Below, piece after piece: positions 1 to 9,227 of a stretch of 43,794 nucleotides of DNA. A program made the position numbers and the translations under genes. Below the pieces are notes generated by a model. The model was not told the origin of the DNA. It searched no databases and worked only from the letters and a program-made list of their open reading frames with translations. Numbering within the stretch: the first letter of the stretch is position 1; every line of letters starts with the position of its first letter. Origin of the DNA: an uncultured Allobosea sp. (lineage in GTDB: Bacteria > Pseudomonadota > Alphaproteobacteria > Rhizobiales > Beijerinckiaceae); assembly GCF_945957345.1 (NCBI RefSeq), contig NZ_CAMFKW010000046.1, positions 1 to 43,794 on the forward strand, written 5' to 3'.

Positions 1-123
1 CGTTTCGCCGACATCGCCGAAACCACATCCGCCGACCGGGCCGCGCAAGCCGCTTTCATGAGCCCGGAGGTCAACGCCCGACAGCGCGATTGCGCCCTCG
101 GGCGCGAAACCGCTTGGCGATGA
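1..123 (+). CDS. C-terminal fragment of an unidentified protein (partial at window start)
   Basis: An open frame enters the window at base 1 and ends at TGA 121-123, giving 40 residues that finish in ALGRETAWR. I do not recognise the family. The only support is continuous coding-like codon use (G or C at most third positions) and its place just before ffh, with a GC-rich hairpin at about 150-174 after it that could end the transcript. It could be the tail of any gene upstream of ffh, or a chance open frame. The rest of the gene lies outside the window. Confidence 0.4.
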   Translation, partial: RFADIAETTSADRAAQAAFMSPEVNARQRDCALGRETAWR

Positions 124-196
124 GGTTGTGGCGCTGAAGGCTCACGGATCACCGCGCGTCCGGGAGGACGCGGTCACGGTGGTCCATCCGATCGTT

Positions 197-248
197 GGAG
201 CATCGGATTCGCCCGAAAAGTGGTTTCCACTTTTCGGTCCGATGCTCC
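197..248. repeat. Palindromic intergenic repeat upstream of ffh
   Basis: A nearly perfect double palindrome: outer arms GGAGCATCGGA (197-207) and TCCGATGCTCC (238-248), inner arms CCGAAAAGTGG (213-223) and CCACTTTTCGG (227-237) around a TTT loop. The inner core is a sequence I recall as recurring in Hyphomicrobiales intergenic regions (established by memory, not checked). It ends 22 bases before the ffh start and therefore lies in its leader or promoter zone. A longer ffh reading frame starting at GTG 220 would begin inside it, which argues against that start. Confidence 0.75.
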
Positions 249-270
249 GGAGGCAAGCAGGCAGGTCCGC

Positions 271-1845
271 ATGTTCGGCACGCTGAGCGACAGGCTCTCC
301 GGCATCCTCTCGGGGCTGACCCGCAGGGGTTCGCTGACCGAGGAGGACGTCAACGCGGCTCTCCGCGAGGTTCGCCGCGCGCTCCTCGAGGCCGACGTCG
401 CGCTCGAGGTCGTCCGGTCCTTCACCGACAAGGTGCGCGAGCGCGCCGTCGGCGCCGAGGTGCTGAAGTCGGTCACGCCCGGCCAGCAGGTCATCAAGAT
501 CGTCAACGACGTCCTGATCGAGACGCTGGGTGGCGAGGGCGAGGGCATCAATTTCGATGCCGTGCCGCCGGTTCCGGTGTTGATGGTCGGCCTTCAGGGC
601 TCCGGTAAGACGACCTCGACGGCGAAGATCGCCAAGCGCCTGACCGAGCGCCACAAGAAGAAGGTGCTGATGGCGTCGCTCGATACGCGACGCCCGGCCG
701 CCATGGAACAGCTCGCCATCCTCGGCAGCCAGGTCGGCGTGCAGACGCTGCCGATCGTCGCCGGCCAGTCGGCCGTGCAGATCGCGAAGCGCGCGGTCGA
801 AGCTGCCCGTCTCGGCGGTTTCGACGTCGTGATGCTCGACACCGCCGGCCGCGTGACGCTCGACGACACGCTGATGGCCGAGGTCGCCGAGGTGAAGGCC
901 GCGACCAATCCTCATGAGGTGCTGCTCGTCGCCGACGCGCTGACCGGTCAGGACGCGGTCAATACGGCGCGTGCCTTCGATGCCCGCGTCGGTCTCACCG
1001 GCATCGTCCTGACCCGTATGGACGGCGACTCACGCGGCGGCGCGGCGCTCTCGATGCGCGCCGTCACCGGCAAGCCGATCAAGCTCGTCGGCATCGGCGA
1101 AAAGGTCGACGAGCTCGACGAGTTCCATCCCTCGCGCGTCGCCAACCGTATTCTCGGCATGGGCGATATCGTTTCGCTGGTCGAGAGGGCGGCGCAGACG
1201 ATCGATGCCGCGCAGGCGCAGGCCACCGCGCAGCGCATGGCCAAGGGCCAGTTCGACCTCTCCGACATGCGCGCGCAGCTCCAGCAGATGGAGAAGATGG
1301 GCGGCATCGGCGGCGTGATGGGCATGCTGCCCGGCATGAAGCAGGCGCAGTCGCAGCTCGCCAGCGCGGGCGTCGGCGACAAGATGTTCAAGAGCATGAT
1401 CGCCGCGATCGACTCGATGACGGCGGCCGAGCGCAGGAATCCCGACCTGCTCAAGAACAGCCGCAAGAAGCGCATCGCGGCAGGCTCCGGCACCACGGCC
1501 GAGCAGATCAACAAGCTGCTGAAGATGCATCGCGGCATGGCCGACGCCATGAAGATGATGGCCAAGCAGAAGGGCGGCATGCTCGGCAAGCTCGGCTCGA
1601 TGTTCGGGCTCGGCGGCGGCCTGCCGGCCGGCATGCCCGATCCCTCGAAGATGGATCCGGCGCAGCTGGCGGAATTGCAGAAGCAGCTTGGCGCTGGCGG
1701 CGGCCTGCCGTCGATGCCGCCGGGCGGTTTCCCGGGATTGCCGAAGGGCGTCACCCCGCCGGCCGGGATGATGCCGAAGCTGCCGGGCCTCGGCGGCGGC
1801 GGTCTGCCCGGTCTGGGCGGCAACCCGTTCGGCAAGAAGAAATAG
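271..1845 (+). CDS. ffh: Signal recognition particle protein Ffh
   Basis: SRP54-type GTPase that binds signal sequences and 4.5S RNA and delivers ribosomes to FtsY at the inner membrane. The 524 residues show the helical N domain (1-85), the G domain with P-loop GLQGSGKTT near residue 107, DTAGR near 190 and TRMDGDSRGG near 248, and a methionine-rich M domain (about 300-440) with repeated MGG/MLPGM and KKRIAAGSG. The last 80 residues are a Gly/Pro/Met-rich tail ending in KKK, longer than in enterobacterial Ffh (about 450 aa). The ATG at 271 is chosen because it gives the family N-terminus MFGTLSDRLSGIL; an in-frame GTG at 220 lies inside a palindromic repeat. First gene of a co-directional run with rpsP, rimM and trmD. 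Confidence 0.97.
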   Translation: MFGTLSDRLSGILSGLTRRGSLTEEDVNAALREVRRALLEADVALEVVRSFTDKVRERAVGAEVLKSVTPGQQVIKIVNDVLIETLGGEGEGINFDAVPPVPVLMVGLQGSGKTTSTAKIAKRLTERHKKKVLMASLDTRRPAAMEQLAILGSQVGVQTLPIVAGQSAVQIAKRAVEAARLGGFDVVMLDTAGRVTLDDTLMAEVAEVKAATNPHEVLLVADALTGQDAVNTARAFDARVGLTGIVLTRMDGDSRGGAALSMRAVTGKPIKLVGIGEKVDELDEFHPSRVANRILGMGDIVSLVERAAQTIDAAQAQATAQRMAKGQFDLSDMRAQLQQMEKMGGIGGVMGMLPGMKQAQSQLASAGVGDKMFKSMIAAIDSMTAAERRNPDLLKNSRKKRIAAGSGTTAEQINKLLKMHRGMADAMKMMAKQKGGMLGKLGSMFGLGGGLPAGMPDPSKMDPAQLAELQKQLGAGGGLPSMPPGGFPGLPKGVTPPAGMMPKLPGLGGGGLPGLGGNPFGKKK

Positions 1846-1893
1846 CCTTCACCATTCAACCGACGTCACAGTCAAACCAAAGGAAGAAGACCC

Positions 1894-2262
1894 ATGTCCC
1901 TCAAGATCCGCCTGACCCGCGGCGGCGCCAAGAAGCGCCCCTACTACCGCATCGTCGTCGCCGACTCGCGCTCGCCGCGCGATGGCCGCTTCATCGAGAA
2001 GATCGGCTCCTATGATCCGATGAAGGCCAAGGACGCCGCCGACCGCGTCGTGCTCGACATCGAGAAGGTCCAGGTCTGGCTCGCCAAGGGCGCCCAGCCG
2101 ACCGATCGCGTCCTGCGCTTCCTCGACGCCGCCGGCCTCGTCAAGCGTGCCGCCCGCAACAACCCGAACAAGGCTGTTCCCGGCGAGAAGGCCAAGGAGC
2201 GCGCCGAGAAGAAGGCCGAGAAGGCCGCTGCTCCGGCTGCCGAAGAAGCCGCCGAGGCGTGA
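1894..2262 (+). CDS. rpsP: 30S ribosomal protein S16 (bS16)
   Basis: Small-subunit ribosomal protein needed for 30S assembly. The N-terminal 80 residues match the family: [20 protein letters not shown], then [22 protein letters not shown]. The protein is 122 residues, about 40 longer than E. coli S16; the extra C-terminus is a Lys/Glu/Ala-rich tail ([14 protein letters not shown] and so on), common in alphaproteobacteria. The ribosome binding site AAGGAAGAAG lies 5 bases before the ATG. It follows ffh by 48 bases and precedes rimM by 99 bases, the conserved rpsP-rimM-trmD order. Confidence 0.98.
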   Translation: MSLKIRLTRGGAKKRPYYRIVVADSRSPRDGRFIEKIGSYDPMKAKDAADRVVLDIEKVQVWLAKGAQPTDRVLRFLDAAGLVKRAARNNPNKAVPGEKAKERAEKKAEKAAAPAAEEAAEA

Positions 2263-2361
2263 GCCTGATCGTCCGCACGTCGTTCTCGGGCGGAGCACTG
2301 CTTCTGCCCGAGCGTTTTCTCAAGGAGATGTCCGGCTCAAGGCCGGGCATGGCGTGCTGAC

Positions 2362-2883
2362 ATGAGCGACCTTATCCTGCTCGGTATCGTCGGCGCGCCG
2401 CATGGCGTGCGTGGCGAGGTCAGGATCAAGACCTTCACCGGCGATCCGCTCGGGATCGCCGATTACGGCCCGCTGACCGACAGCAAGGGCCGCAGCTACG
2501 AGATCACCGATATCCGCCCGGCCAAGGAAGTGGTCGTCGCCCGGCTCGAGGGCGTGACGACACGCGAGCAGGCCGAGGCGCTGAACGGGACGGAACTCTT
2601 CGTCGCCCGCGACAAGCTCTCGGCAGACGCTGACGAGGACGAGTTCCTGCATGCTGACCTGATCGGCTGCAGTGTGGCCGGACCGGACGGTGTCGTGCTC
2701 GGCACCGTCATCGGGGTCGAGAATTACGGGGCCGGCGACCTGCTCGATATCAAGACGCCGGACGGGCGCTTCGTCCTGATGCCCTTCACCAAGGCCTTCG
2801 CGCCGCGCATCGACATGGCCGCGCGCCGGATTGAGGCCGAGCCGCCATTGGGATTGTTCGAGCCTGACGATGACAAGCGATAA
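2362..2883 (+). CDS. rimM: Ribosome maturation factor RimM
   Basis: 16S rRNA processing factor that binds S19 on the 30S head during assembly. The 173 residues start with the family signature LLGIVGAPHGVRGEVRIKTF, followed by the beta-barrel N domain, and a C-terminal PRC-barrel with DLIGCSVAGPDGVVLGTV near residues 98-115 and DIKTPDGRFVLMPF further on. Normal length. No strong Shine-Dalgarno sequence is visible at the ATG (GGCATGGCG only). Its 3' end overlaps the start of the HAD gene by 14 bases, so the two are likely translationally coupled. Confidence 0.96.
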   Translation: MSDLILLGIVGAPHGVRGEVRIKTFTGDPLGIADYGPLTDSKGRSYEITDIRPAKEVVVARLEGVTTREQAEALNGTELFVARDKLSADADEDEFLHADLIGCSVAGPDGVVLGTVIGVENYGAGDLLDIKTPDGRFVLMPFTKAFAPRIDMAARRIEAEPPLGLFEPDDDKR

Positions 2884-3541
2884 GCCTGCCCGCGCGCTGA
2901 TCTTCGACATGGACGGCACCATCGTCGACAACATGCGCTTCCATGACGATGCCTGGGAGAGCTGGCATGTCAGCAACAGCCTCCCGTTCGACCGCAATAC
3001 CTTCGCGGCGCGTACTGCCGGCATGGCCGGCAACGAGATCATTTCGTCCTATTTCCCGCAGGCAGCGGTGGCCGAGCTCGACGCGATGAGCGATGCCAAG
3101 GAGGCGCTCTATCGGGAGGCCTATCTGCCGCACGTCGCCGCGACACCCGGCTTCCTAGAGCTGATCGCGCGCGCCGAGAAGGCGGGCGTGCCGATGGCTG
3201 TCGGGACGGCGGCGCCCCCGGCCAATATCGAGGTCGTGCTCGATACGCTCGGCCTGCGCCAGCGCTTCGCGACGATCGTCTCGCCGAGCCAGGGTTTCCG
3301 TGGCAAGCCGCATCCGGACATGTTCCTGGCTGCGGCCGAGCGGATGAAGGTCGATCCGGCCGACTGCATCGTTTTCGAGGATGCGCCGCTCGGCGTCGAG
3401 GCGGCACGTCGTGCCGGCATGCGGGCCGTGGCGCTGTTGACCATGCTCGGGCCAGAGGGCTTCGCTGGCTACGACAACCTGATCGCCTCGGCCCGCGACT
3501 TCACCGCTCTGGACGGGTTGCCAGCGCTGCGCTTTGCTTGA
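2870..3541 (+). CDS. HAD-superfamily hydrolase, beta-phosphoglucomutase/PGP-like subfamily IA
   Basis: Probable phosphatase or phosphomutase acting on a small phosphorylated metabolite; the substrate cannot be read from sequence. The 223 residues hold HAD motif I DMDGT (nucleophile Asp13, acid Asp15), a helical cap (about 20-85), motif II Thr in VGTAAPP, motif III Lys in KPHPDMF, and motif [19 protein letters not shown]. The start at 2870 is preferred because it leads directly into strand 1; the frame is open further upstream inside rimM. The gene overlaps rimM by 14 bases and ends 4 bases before trmD, so it is inserted tightly within the rimM-trmD operon. House-cleaning of damaged metabolites is a possible role (inference). 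Confidence 0.9.
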   Translation: MTSDKPARALIFDMDGTIVDNMRFHDDAWESWHVSNSLPFDRNTFAARTAGMAGNEIISSYFPQAAVAELDAMSDAKEALYREAYLPHVAATPGFLELIARAEKAGVPMAVGTAAPPANIEVVLDTLGLRQRFATIVSPSQGFRGKPHPDMFLAAAERMKVDPADCIVFEDAPLGVEAARRAGMRAVALLTMLGPEGFAGYDNLIASARDFTALDGLPALRFA

Positions 3542-3545
3542 AGGC

Positions 3546-4277
3546 ATGTCCTTCCGCGCCTCGATCCTGACGCTCTATCCGGAGATGTTCCCGGGACCGC
3601 TCGGCATCTCGCTGGCGGGTGAGGGGCTGCGTAAAGGGCTGTGGTCGCTCGACACCCACCAGATCCGTGAGCACGGCATCGGCCGCCACCGCAATGTCGA
3701 CGATAATCCGGCCGGCGGCGGCGCCGGCATGGTGCTGCGCTGCGACGTGCTGGCGGCGGCGATCGACGCGGCCGTGCCGGCAGACGATGCACGCCCGCGC
3801 CTGCTGATGTCGCCGCGCGGACGCCCGCTCAAGCAAGAGCAGGTGCGCGACTGGGCGGAGGGGCCCGGCCTCGTGATCGTCTGCGGGCGCTTCGAGGGCG
3901 TCGACGAACGGGTGATCGAGGGGCGCAACCTGATCGAGGTCTCGATCGGCGACTACATCCTCTCCGGCGGCGAGATGGCGGCGCTGACGCTGCTCGATGC
4001 CTGCGTGCGTTTGATCCCCGGTGTGATGGGCAAGGTCGCGTCCGGCGAGGACGAGAGCTTCGAGAACGGCCTGCTCGAATACCCGCATTACACCCGCCCG
4101 CGCGAATGGGAGGGCAGGGGCCTGCCCGAGGCGCTTCTCTCCGGCGACCACGCCCGCATCGCGAAATGGCGGCGCGAGCAGGCGGAGCTGATCACGCGGG
4201 AGCGGCGGCCTGACCTTCTTTCCCTTCTCCCCTCGGGGGAGAAGGTGTCTGCGAAGCAGACGGATGAGGGCCGTTAG
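3546..4277 (+). CDS. trmD: tRNA (guanine-N1)-methyltransferase TrmD, C-terminus encoded by a repeat
   Basis: SPOUT-class enzyme that makes m1G37 in tRNAs using S-adenosylmethionine, preventing frameshifts. Seen in the 243 residues: [14 protein letters not shown] at the start, [21 protein letters not shown] near 115 and [13 protein letters not shown] near 132 (the trefoil-knot SAM site), then [13 protein letters not shown]. The ATG at 3546 is preceded by GAAGG; a TTG at 3534 is less likely. The final 18 residues, [18 protein letters not shown], are encoded by a palindromic repeat (4223-4338), so the natural C-terminus after ERRPDLL has been replaced. The catalytic core is complete and the enzyme is probably active. 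rplS, which usually follows, is absent. Confidence 0.96.
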   Translation: MSFRASILTLYPEMFPGPLGISLAGEGLRKGLWSLDTHQIREHGIGRHRNVDDNPAGGGAGMVLRCDVLAAAIDAAVPADDARPRLLMSPRGRPLKQEQVRDWAEGPGLVIVCGRFEGVDERVIEGRNLIEVSIGDYILSGGEMAALTLLDACVRLIPGVMGKVASGEDESFENGLLEYPHYTRPREWEGRGLPEALLSGDHARIAKWRREQAELITRERRPDLLSLLPSGEKVSAKQTDEGR

Positions 4278-4338
4278 CGTCAGTCTTCCCTCATTCGTTA
4301 GCGCTTCGCGCTGCCACCCTCGCCCCGAGGGGAGAAGG
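4223..4338. repeat. Palindromic repeat between trmD and the rhodanese gene
   Basis: A 116-base element. Outer arms CCTTCTCCCCTCGGGG (4223-4238) and CCCCGAGGGGAGAAGG (4323-4338) are perfect 16-base inverted repeats. The left part also folds on itself (CCTTCTCCCC / GGGGAGAAGG, 4223-4245), next to a second hairpin GTCTGC-GAA-GCAGAC (4247-4261). ATGAGGG (4264-4270) pairs with CCCTCAT (4288-4294), and GCGC-TTC-GCGC follows. I recall this motif type as very common between genes in Rhizobiales. Here it starts inside trmD and ends 5 bases before the rhodanese stop codon, between two convergent genes, where it may also terminate both transcripts. Confidence 0.85.
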
Positions 4339-4342
4339 AAGG

Positions 4343-4765
4343 CTAACGATAGGCCGAAACCGGCAGTTTCTCGGCGAGCCAGCCGCCCGGCCCGAGCATG
4401 CCGCCTCTTACGCCCGCGAGATCGCGCCAGCCGCGCCCAGCGAGCTTCTGTGCGACGGCGACCGCCTGCGCGCCCGTGCGATCGATCAGGACGATGCGCT
4501 TGCCGGGATTGTCGAGACGCAAGCCCGCGATCTTGACCTCGAAGGCCGGCGCGTCGACATCCAGTGCGAGAGCGCCCTGCGGCAGGCCGGTATCGGCCCA
4601 TTCCTGTGCATTGCGGATATCGATCAGCAGGATGCGCTTTGCCTGGGCCGCTTCATAGGCTTCGCGAGCCGAGAGCGTCGTTGTGGATTGCCCGAAAACG
4701 AAAGAGGCCGGGAGCATGAAGCCCCCGGCCAGAACGATCCGGCGCGTCGCGGCGCCCTTGGTCAT
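4343..4765 (-). CDS. Exported rhodanese-like domain protein lacking the catalytic cysteine
   Basis: Single rhodanese domain of 140 residues behind a signal peptide (residues 1-26, TRRIVLAGGF...VFGQ; the TRR pair could fit Tat export). The fold is visible: ILLIDIRNAQEWADTGLPQGALALDV (residues 45-70), then IVLIDRTGAQAVAVAQKLAGRGW, then LAGVRGGMLGPGGW. The active-site loop normally reads C-R-x-G; here Asp95 replaces the cysteine (IDRTGAQ), so sulfurtransferase activity is not expected. It begins 5 bases after the aatA stop codon on the same strand and is probably cotranscribed with it. A binding or scaffolding role in the periplasm is possible, but nothing in the sequence shows the partner. Confidence 0.9.
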   Translation of the reverse strand: MTKGAATRRIVLAGGFMLPASFVFGQSTTTLSAREAYEAAQAKRILLIDIRNAQEWADTGLPQGALALDVDAPAFEVKIAGLRLDNPGKRIVLIDRTGAQAVAVAQKLAGRGWRDLAGVRGGMLGPGGWLAEKLPVSAYR

Positions 4766-4770
4766 CGGGC

Positions 4771-6030
<1,260 letters not shown>

Positions 6031-6138
6031 TTATGACTCACGGGCCATGATCGCAAGCGCAACTGATTGATGTCTGGCAGAAACGTCATGAATTGCGAGC
6101 GGTTTGCCCCTGCGGCCCGGACATGCGAAGGCCGGTCC

Positions 6139-6618
6139 ATGACGAACGCTACCGGCCCTATCGCTGTTTATGTCGATGCCGACGCCTGCCCGGTGAAGGA
6201 CGAGGTCTATCGTGTCGCCGGACGACACCGCCTGCATGTCTTCGTCGTCGCCAACAGCTTCCTCAACGTGCCGCGCGAGCCCTGGATCGAGCGCGTGACG
6301 GTGCCCGGCAATTTCGACGCGGCCGATGACTGGATCGCGGAACGGGTCTCGCGCGGCGCGATCGTGATCACGGCAGATATCCCGCTGGCCGATCGCTGCA
6401 TCAAGGCCGGCGCCGATGTCATCGGGCCGACCGGCAAGCCCTTCACAGAGGCCTCTATCGGCATGGCGCTGGCGACGCGCGACATGATGGAGGATCTGCG
6501 CGCGATGGGCACCGTGCAGGGCGGGCCGAAGCCGTTCTCGCAGAAGGACCGCTCTGCCTTCCTGCAGGCGCTGGACCTCGCGATCCAGCGGCTGAAGCGG
6601 GCGGGCTTCTGCGCCTAG
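6139..6618 (+). CDS. YaiI/YqxD family protein (UPF0178)
   Basis: Conserved cytoplasmic protein of unknown biochemical role with a PIN/NYN-like fold. The 159 residues carry the family signature [19 protein letters not shown] near the start, [29 protein letters not shown] in the middle and [24 protein letters not shown] near the end. The conserved acidic residues (D of VDADACP, D of TADIPLAD) suggest metal binding (inference from fold). The ATG at 6139 gives the family N-terminus; the frame extends upstream to 6067 without homology-like sequence. It is divergent from aatA. Confidence 0.92.
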   Translation: MTNATGPIAVYVDADACPVKDEVYRVAGRHRLHVFVVANSFLNVPREPWIERVTVPGNFDAADDWIAERVSRGAIVITADIPLADRCIKAGADVIGPTGKPFTEASIGMALATRDMMEDLRAMGTVQGGPKPFSQKDRSAFLQALDLAIQRLKRAGFCA

Positions 6619-6784
6619 GTCGCCTGTTACGCGGCAGGCCGATCCGAACCGGATCGTTCCGCGCTTGCTGCAGATCAGTCGAAGCCAGGCCCGCCTTAGG
6701 TGCTGCTGGACGCATGACGCCTTTGCCCGTAAATCTCGCGGCAAAGCAGGCCTGCCATTCAGGCGGGTGTCCGGGAGGAATTTC

Positions 6785-7759
6785 ATGTCGTTGACCCGCC
6801 GTTCCACGCTCGGCCTGATGGCCGGCGCCGTCTTCGCGCCGTCGATCGTGCGGGCGCAGAGCTTCCCCACCAAGGTCATCTCGCTGGTCGTGCCCTATCC
6901 GGCGGGCGGGCCGACCGATGCCATTGCGCGCTTCGTGGCGCAGGACCTGTCGGCCGCCTTCGGCCAGAACGTCGTGGTCGACAACCGGGCGGGCGCCTCG
7001 GGCGCCGTCGGCACCCGCGCCGTCGCCCATGCGGCGCCGGACGGCTACACCATCGTCTTCGGCAACAACCAGACGCATGGCAACAACATGTTCCTGCTGA
7101 AGGAGCCGGGCTACGACGCGGTGAAGGATTTCGCGCCGCTCGCCGGCGTCGGTGCCTTCGAGCACGCCTTCGTCGTCCGCAAGGACCTGCCGGCCAAGAA
7201 CATCCAGGAGCTGATCGCGCTCGCCAAGGCCGATCCCGGCAAGCTCAACTACGGCTCGACCGGCGTCGGCTCCGGCTCGCATCTCGCCATGGAGCTGTTC
7301 ATGCAGCGCACCGGCATCAAGATGACGCATGTGCCGTTCCGCGGCGCCGCGCCGCTGGTGCAGGAGATCGTCGCCGGCCGCATCGACATCGCCAACTCGA
7401 CGCTGCCGAGCGTGCTGGAGCAGATCAATGCCGGCACGCTGCGTGCGCTGGCGCTGGCCAGCCCCGAGCGCAACCCGCGTGCCAAGGATATCCCGACGCT
7501 GCGCGAGCAGGGCGTGAGCAATGCCGATGCGGATTCCTGGGCGGCTTTCTTCGCGCCGGTGAAGACTCCGGACGACGTGCTCGACAAGCTGTCGAAGGCG
7601 GTGATCGCTTCGCTCAACAAGCCCGAGACGCGAGAGGCGATCCTGAAGCTCGGCTTCACGCTCAAGGTGCGCGATCCCGCGGCGTTCAAGCCTTATCACG
7701 CCCAGGAGATCGCGACCTGGAAGCAGATCATCGCCGATGCCGGCGTGAAGGCCGAGTAA
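6785..7759 (+). CDS. Bug (TctC) family tripartite tricarboxylate transporter solute-binding protein
   Basis: Periplasmic receptor of the Bug family that binds carboxylates or related small molecules. The 324 residues start with a Tat-like signal MSLTRRSTLGLMAGAVFAPS ending at VRAQ, followed by the diagnostic ISLVVPYPAGGPTDAIARF, VDNRAGASGAVG, LNYGSTGVGSGSHLAMELF and HVPFRGAAPLVQEIVAGRIDI. The Shine-Dalgarno sequence GGGAGGA lies 5 bases before the ATG. No tctA or tctB membrane gene is in the window, so it is an orphan receptor, as most Bug proteins are. It precedes an oxidoreductase gene, but a 106-base gap holding a palindromic repeat separates them, so joint function is unproven. Confidence 0.94.
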   Translation: MSLTRRSTLGLMAGAVFAPSIVRAQSFPTKVISLVVPYPAGGPTDAIARFVAQDLSAAFGQNVVVDNRAGASGAVGTRAVAHAAPDGYTIVFGNNQTHGNNMFLLKEPGYDAVKDFAPLAGVGAFEHAFVVRKDLPAKNIQELIALAKADPGKLNYGSTGVGSGSHLAMELFMQRTGIKMTHVPFRGAAPLVQEIVAGRIDIANSTLPSVLEQINAGTLRALALASPERNPRAKDIPTLREQGVSNADADSWAAFFAPVKTPDDVLDKLSKAVIASLNKPETREAILKLGFTLKVRDPAAFKPYHAQEIATWKQIIADAGVKAE

Positions 7760-7770
7760 GCTGCCTCAAG

Positions 7771-7843
7771 CGTCATTCCCGAGGCGGAGCGCCGACCCGG
7801 GGATCTCGTCGCAGGGATGCTCGGGTCGTGCCCGAACATGACG
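7771..7843. repeat. CGTCAT...ATGACG palindromic repeat, short variant
   Basis: A 73-base intergenic element bounded by CGTCAT (7771) and ATGACG (ending 7843). The left half (CATTCCCGAGG...CCGACCCGGGGATC) and right half (GATGCTCGGGTCGTGCCCGAACATG) each form a hairpin. It shares the terminal CGTCAT/ATGACG with the two 93-base copies at 15734 and 35933 but has a different left half. It fills most of the gap between the Bug receptor gene and the oxidoreductase gene. Confidence 0.7.
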
Positions 7844-7865
7844 GCGCTCCGGACGGAGTGAAATC

Positions 7866-9170
7866 ATGAACCTGATGCCCAAGCTCGCCGCCCGCCGCGA
7901 GGCGGGAAAGCCCGTGCGCGCGGCGCTGATCGGCGCCGGCAAGTTCGGCTCGATGTTCCTGTCGCAGGTGCCGCATATCGAGGGACTTGAAGTCGCAGTC
8001 ATCGCCGATCTCGATCCCGAGCGGGCGAAAGCCGCCTGCCACACTGTCGGCTGGGATGAGGCCCGGATCGCACGGACCCGCTTCGTCGATGACGGCGTGC
8101 AGGCGGCGCGCGCGGACGGCGTCGAGGTCGTGCTGGAGGCGACGGGGCATCCCGCCGCAGGCGCGCGTCATGCGCTGGCCGCGATCGAGGCCAAGCGCCA
8201 TGTCGTGATGGTCAATGTGGAGGCCGACGTTTTGGTCGGGCCGGTTCTCGCGCAGCGGGCGAAGGCCGCAGGCGTGGTCTATTCGATGGCCTATGGCGAT
8301 CAGCCGGCACTGGTCTGCGAGATGGTCGACTGGGCACGCGCCGCGGGCTTCACCGTCGCGGCTGCCGGCAAGGGCACCAAATACCTGCCGGCCTATCACA
8401 ATGTCACGCCGGACGATGTCTGGGCGCATTACGGCCTGACGCCGGAGGCGGCGAAGGCCGGCGGCATGAACCCGCAGATGTTCAATTCCTTCCTCGATGG
8501 CACCAAATCGGCGATCGAGATGGCGGCGATCGCCAATGCCTGCGATCTCGACGTGCCGGAGGCGGGGCTCGCCTTTCCGCCCTGCGGCGTCGACGATCTC
8601 GCCCATGTGCTGCGGCCGCGCGCCGTCGGCGGGCAGCTTGAGCGTGACGGCATGGTCGAGGTCGTCTCGTCTCTGGAGCGTGACGGGCGGCCGGTCTTCC
8701 GCGACCTGCGCTGGGGCGTCTATGTCGTGCTCAAGGCGCCGAACGACTACGCCGCGGCCTGCTTCAAGCAATATGGCCTGCCGACCGATGCGACCGGCCG
8801 CTATGCCGCGATGTACAAGCCTTTCCATCTGATCGGGCTCGAACTCTCGATCTCGGCCCTTAACGCAGTGCTGCGGGCCGAGCCGACGGGTACGACACGC
8901 GGCTGGCGCGGCGATGCCGTCGCCGTGGCGAAGCGCGCGCTCAAGGCCGGCGAGATGCTCGACGGCGAAGGCGGCTACACCGTCTATGGCCGGCTGATGC
9001 CGGCGGCCGAGAGTGGCACGCGGCGCGCTTTGCCGATCGGCCTTGCCCATGGCGTTCGGCTGACGCGCGACGTCGCCGCTGGCCAGCCGGTGACGGAGGC
9101 TGACGTTGCGCTGGACGAAAGCCAGCCGATCGTCTCACTTCGTCGTGAGTTGGCCGCAACGGCTTGGTGA
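7866..9170 (+). CDS. NAD(P)-dependent oxidoreductase, homoserine dehydrogenase-like, with C-terminal SAF domain
   Basis: The 434 residues start with a Rossmann fold (AALIGAGKFGSMFLSQ near 20-35, then VAVIADLDPERAK), continue with a homoserine-dehydrogenase-like segment (ARHALAAIEAKRHVVMVNVEADV) and end with an SAF domain (HGVRLTRDVAAGQPVTEADV). Proteins with this layout are often annotated as homoserine dehydrogenase or as FlgA-like because of the SAF part, but they lack the normal threonine-pathway context; the true substrate is unknown, probably a polyol or sugar-acid derivative (inference). GGAG lies 8 bases before the ATG. No partner gene is next to it; the flanking genes are a Bug receptor and a PQQ dehydrogenase. 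Confidence 0.85.
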   Translation: MNLMPKLAARREAGKPVRAALIGAGKFGSMFLSQVPHIEGLEVAVIADLDPERAKAACHTVGWDEARIARTRFVDDGVQAARADGVEVVLEATGHPAAGARHALAAIEAKRHVVMVNVEADVLVGPVLAQRAKAAGVVYSMAYGDQPALVCEMVDWARAAGFTVAAAGKGTKYLPAYHNVTPDDVWAHYGLTPEAAKAGGMNPQMFNSFLDGTKSAIEMAAIANACDLDVPEAGLAFPPCGVDDLAHVLRPRAVGGQLERDGMVEVVSSLERDGRPVFRDLRWGVYVVLKAPNDYAAACFKQYGLPTDATGRYAAMYKPFHLIGLELSISALNAVLRAEPTGTTRGWRGDAVAVAKRALKAGEMLDGEGGYTVYGRLMPAAESGTRRALPIGLAHGVRLTRDVAAGQPVTEADVALDESQPIVSLRRELAATAW

Positions 9171-9227
9171 CCAGCGGCGTTCCCCGTTATCTCCGGTCTG
9201 CCGATCGGATGGAGCAGGGAGCGAATG

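Noticed and set aside
220..270. Alternative GTG start for ffh adding 17 residues
   Set aside because: The codon lies inside a palindromic repeat and the added residues are not found at Ffh N-termini; ATG 271 gives the family start.
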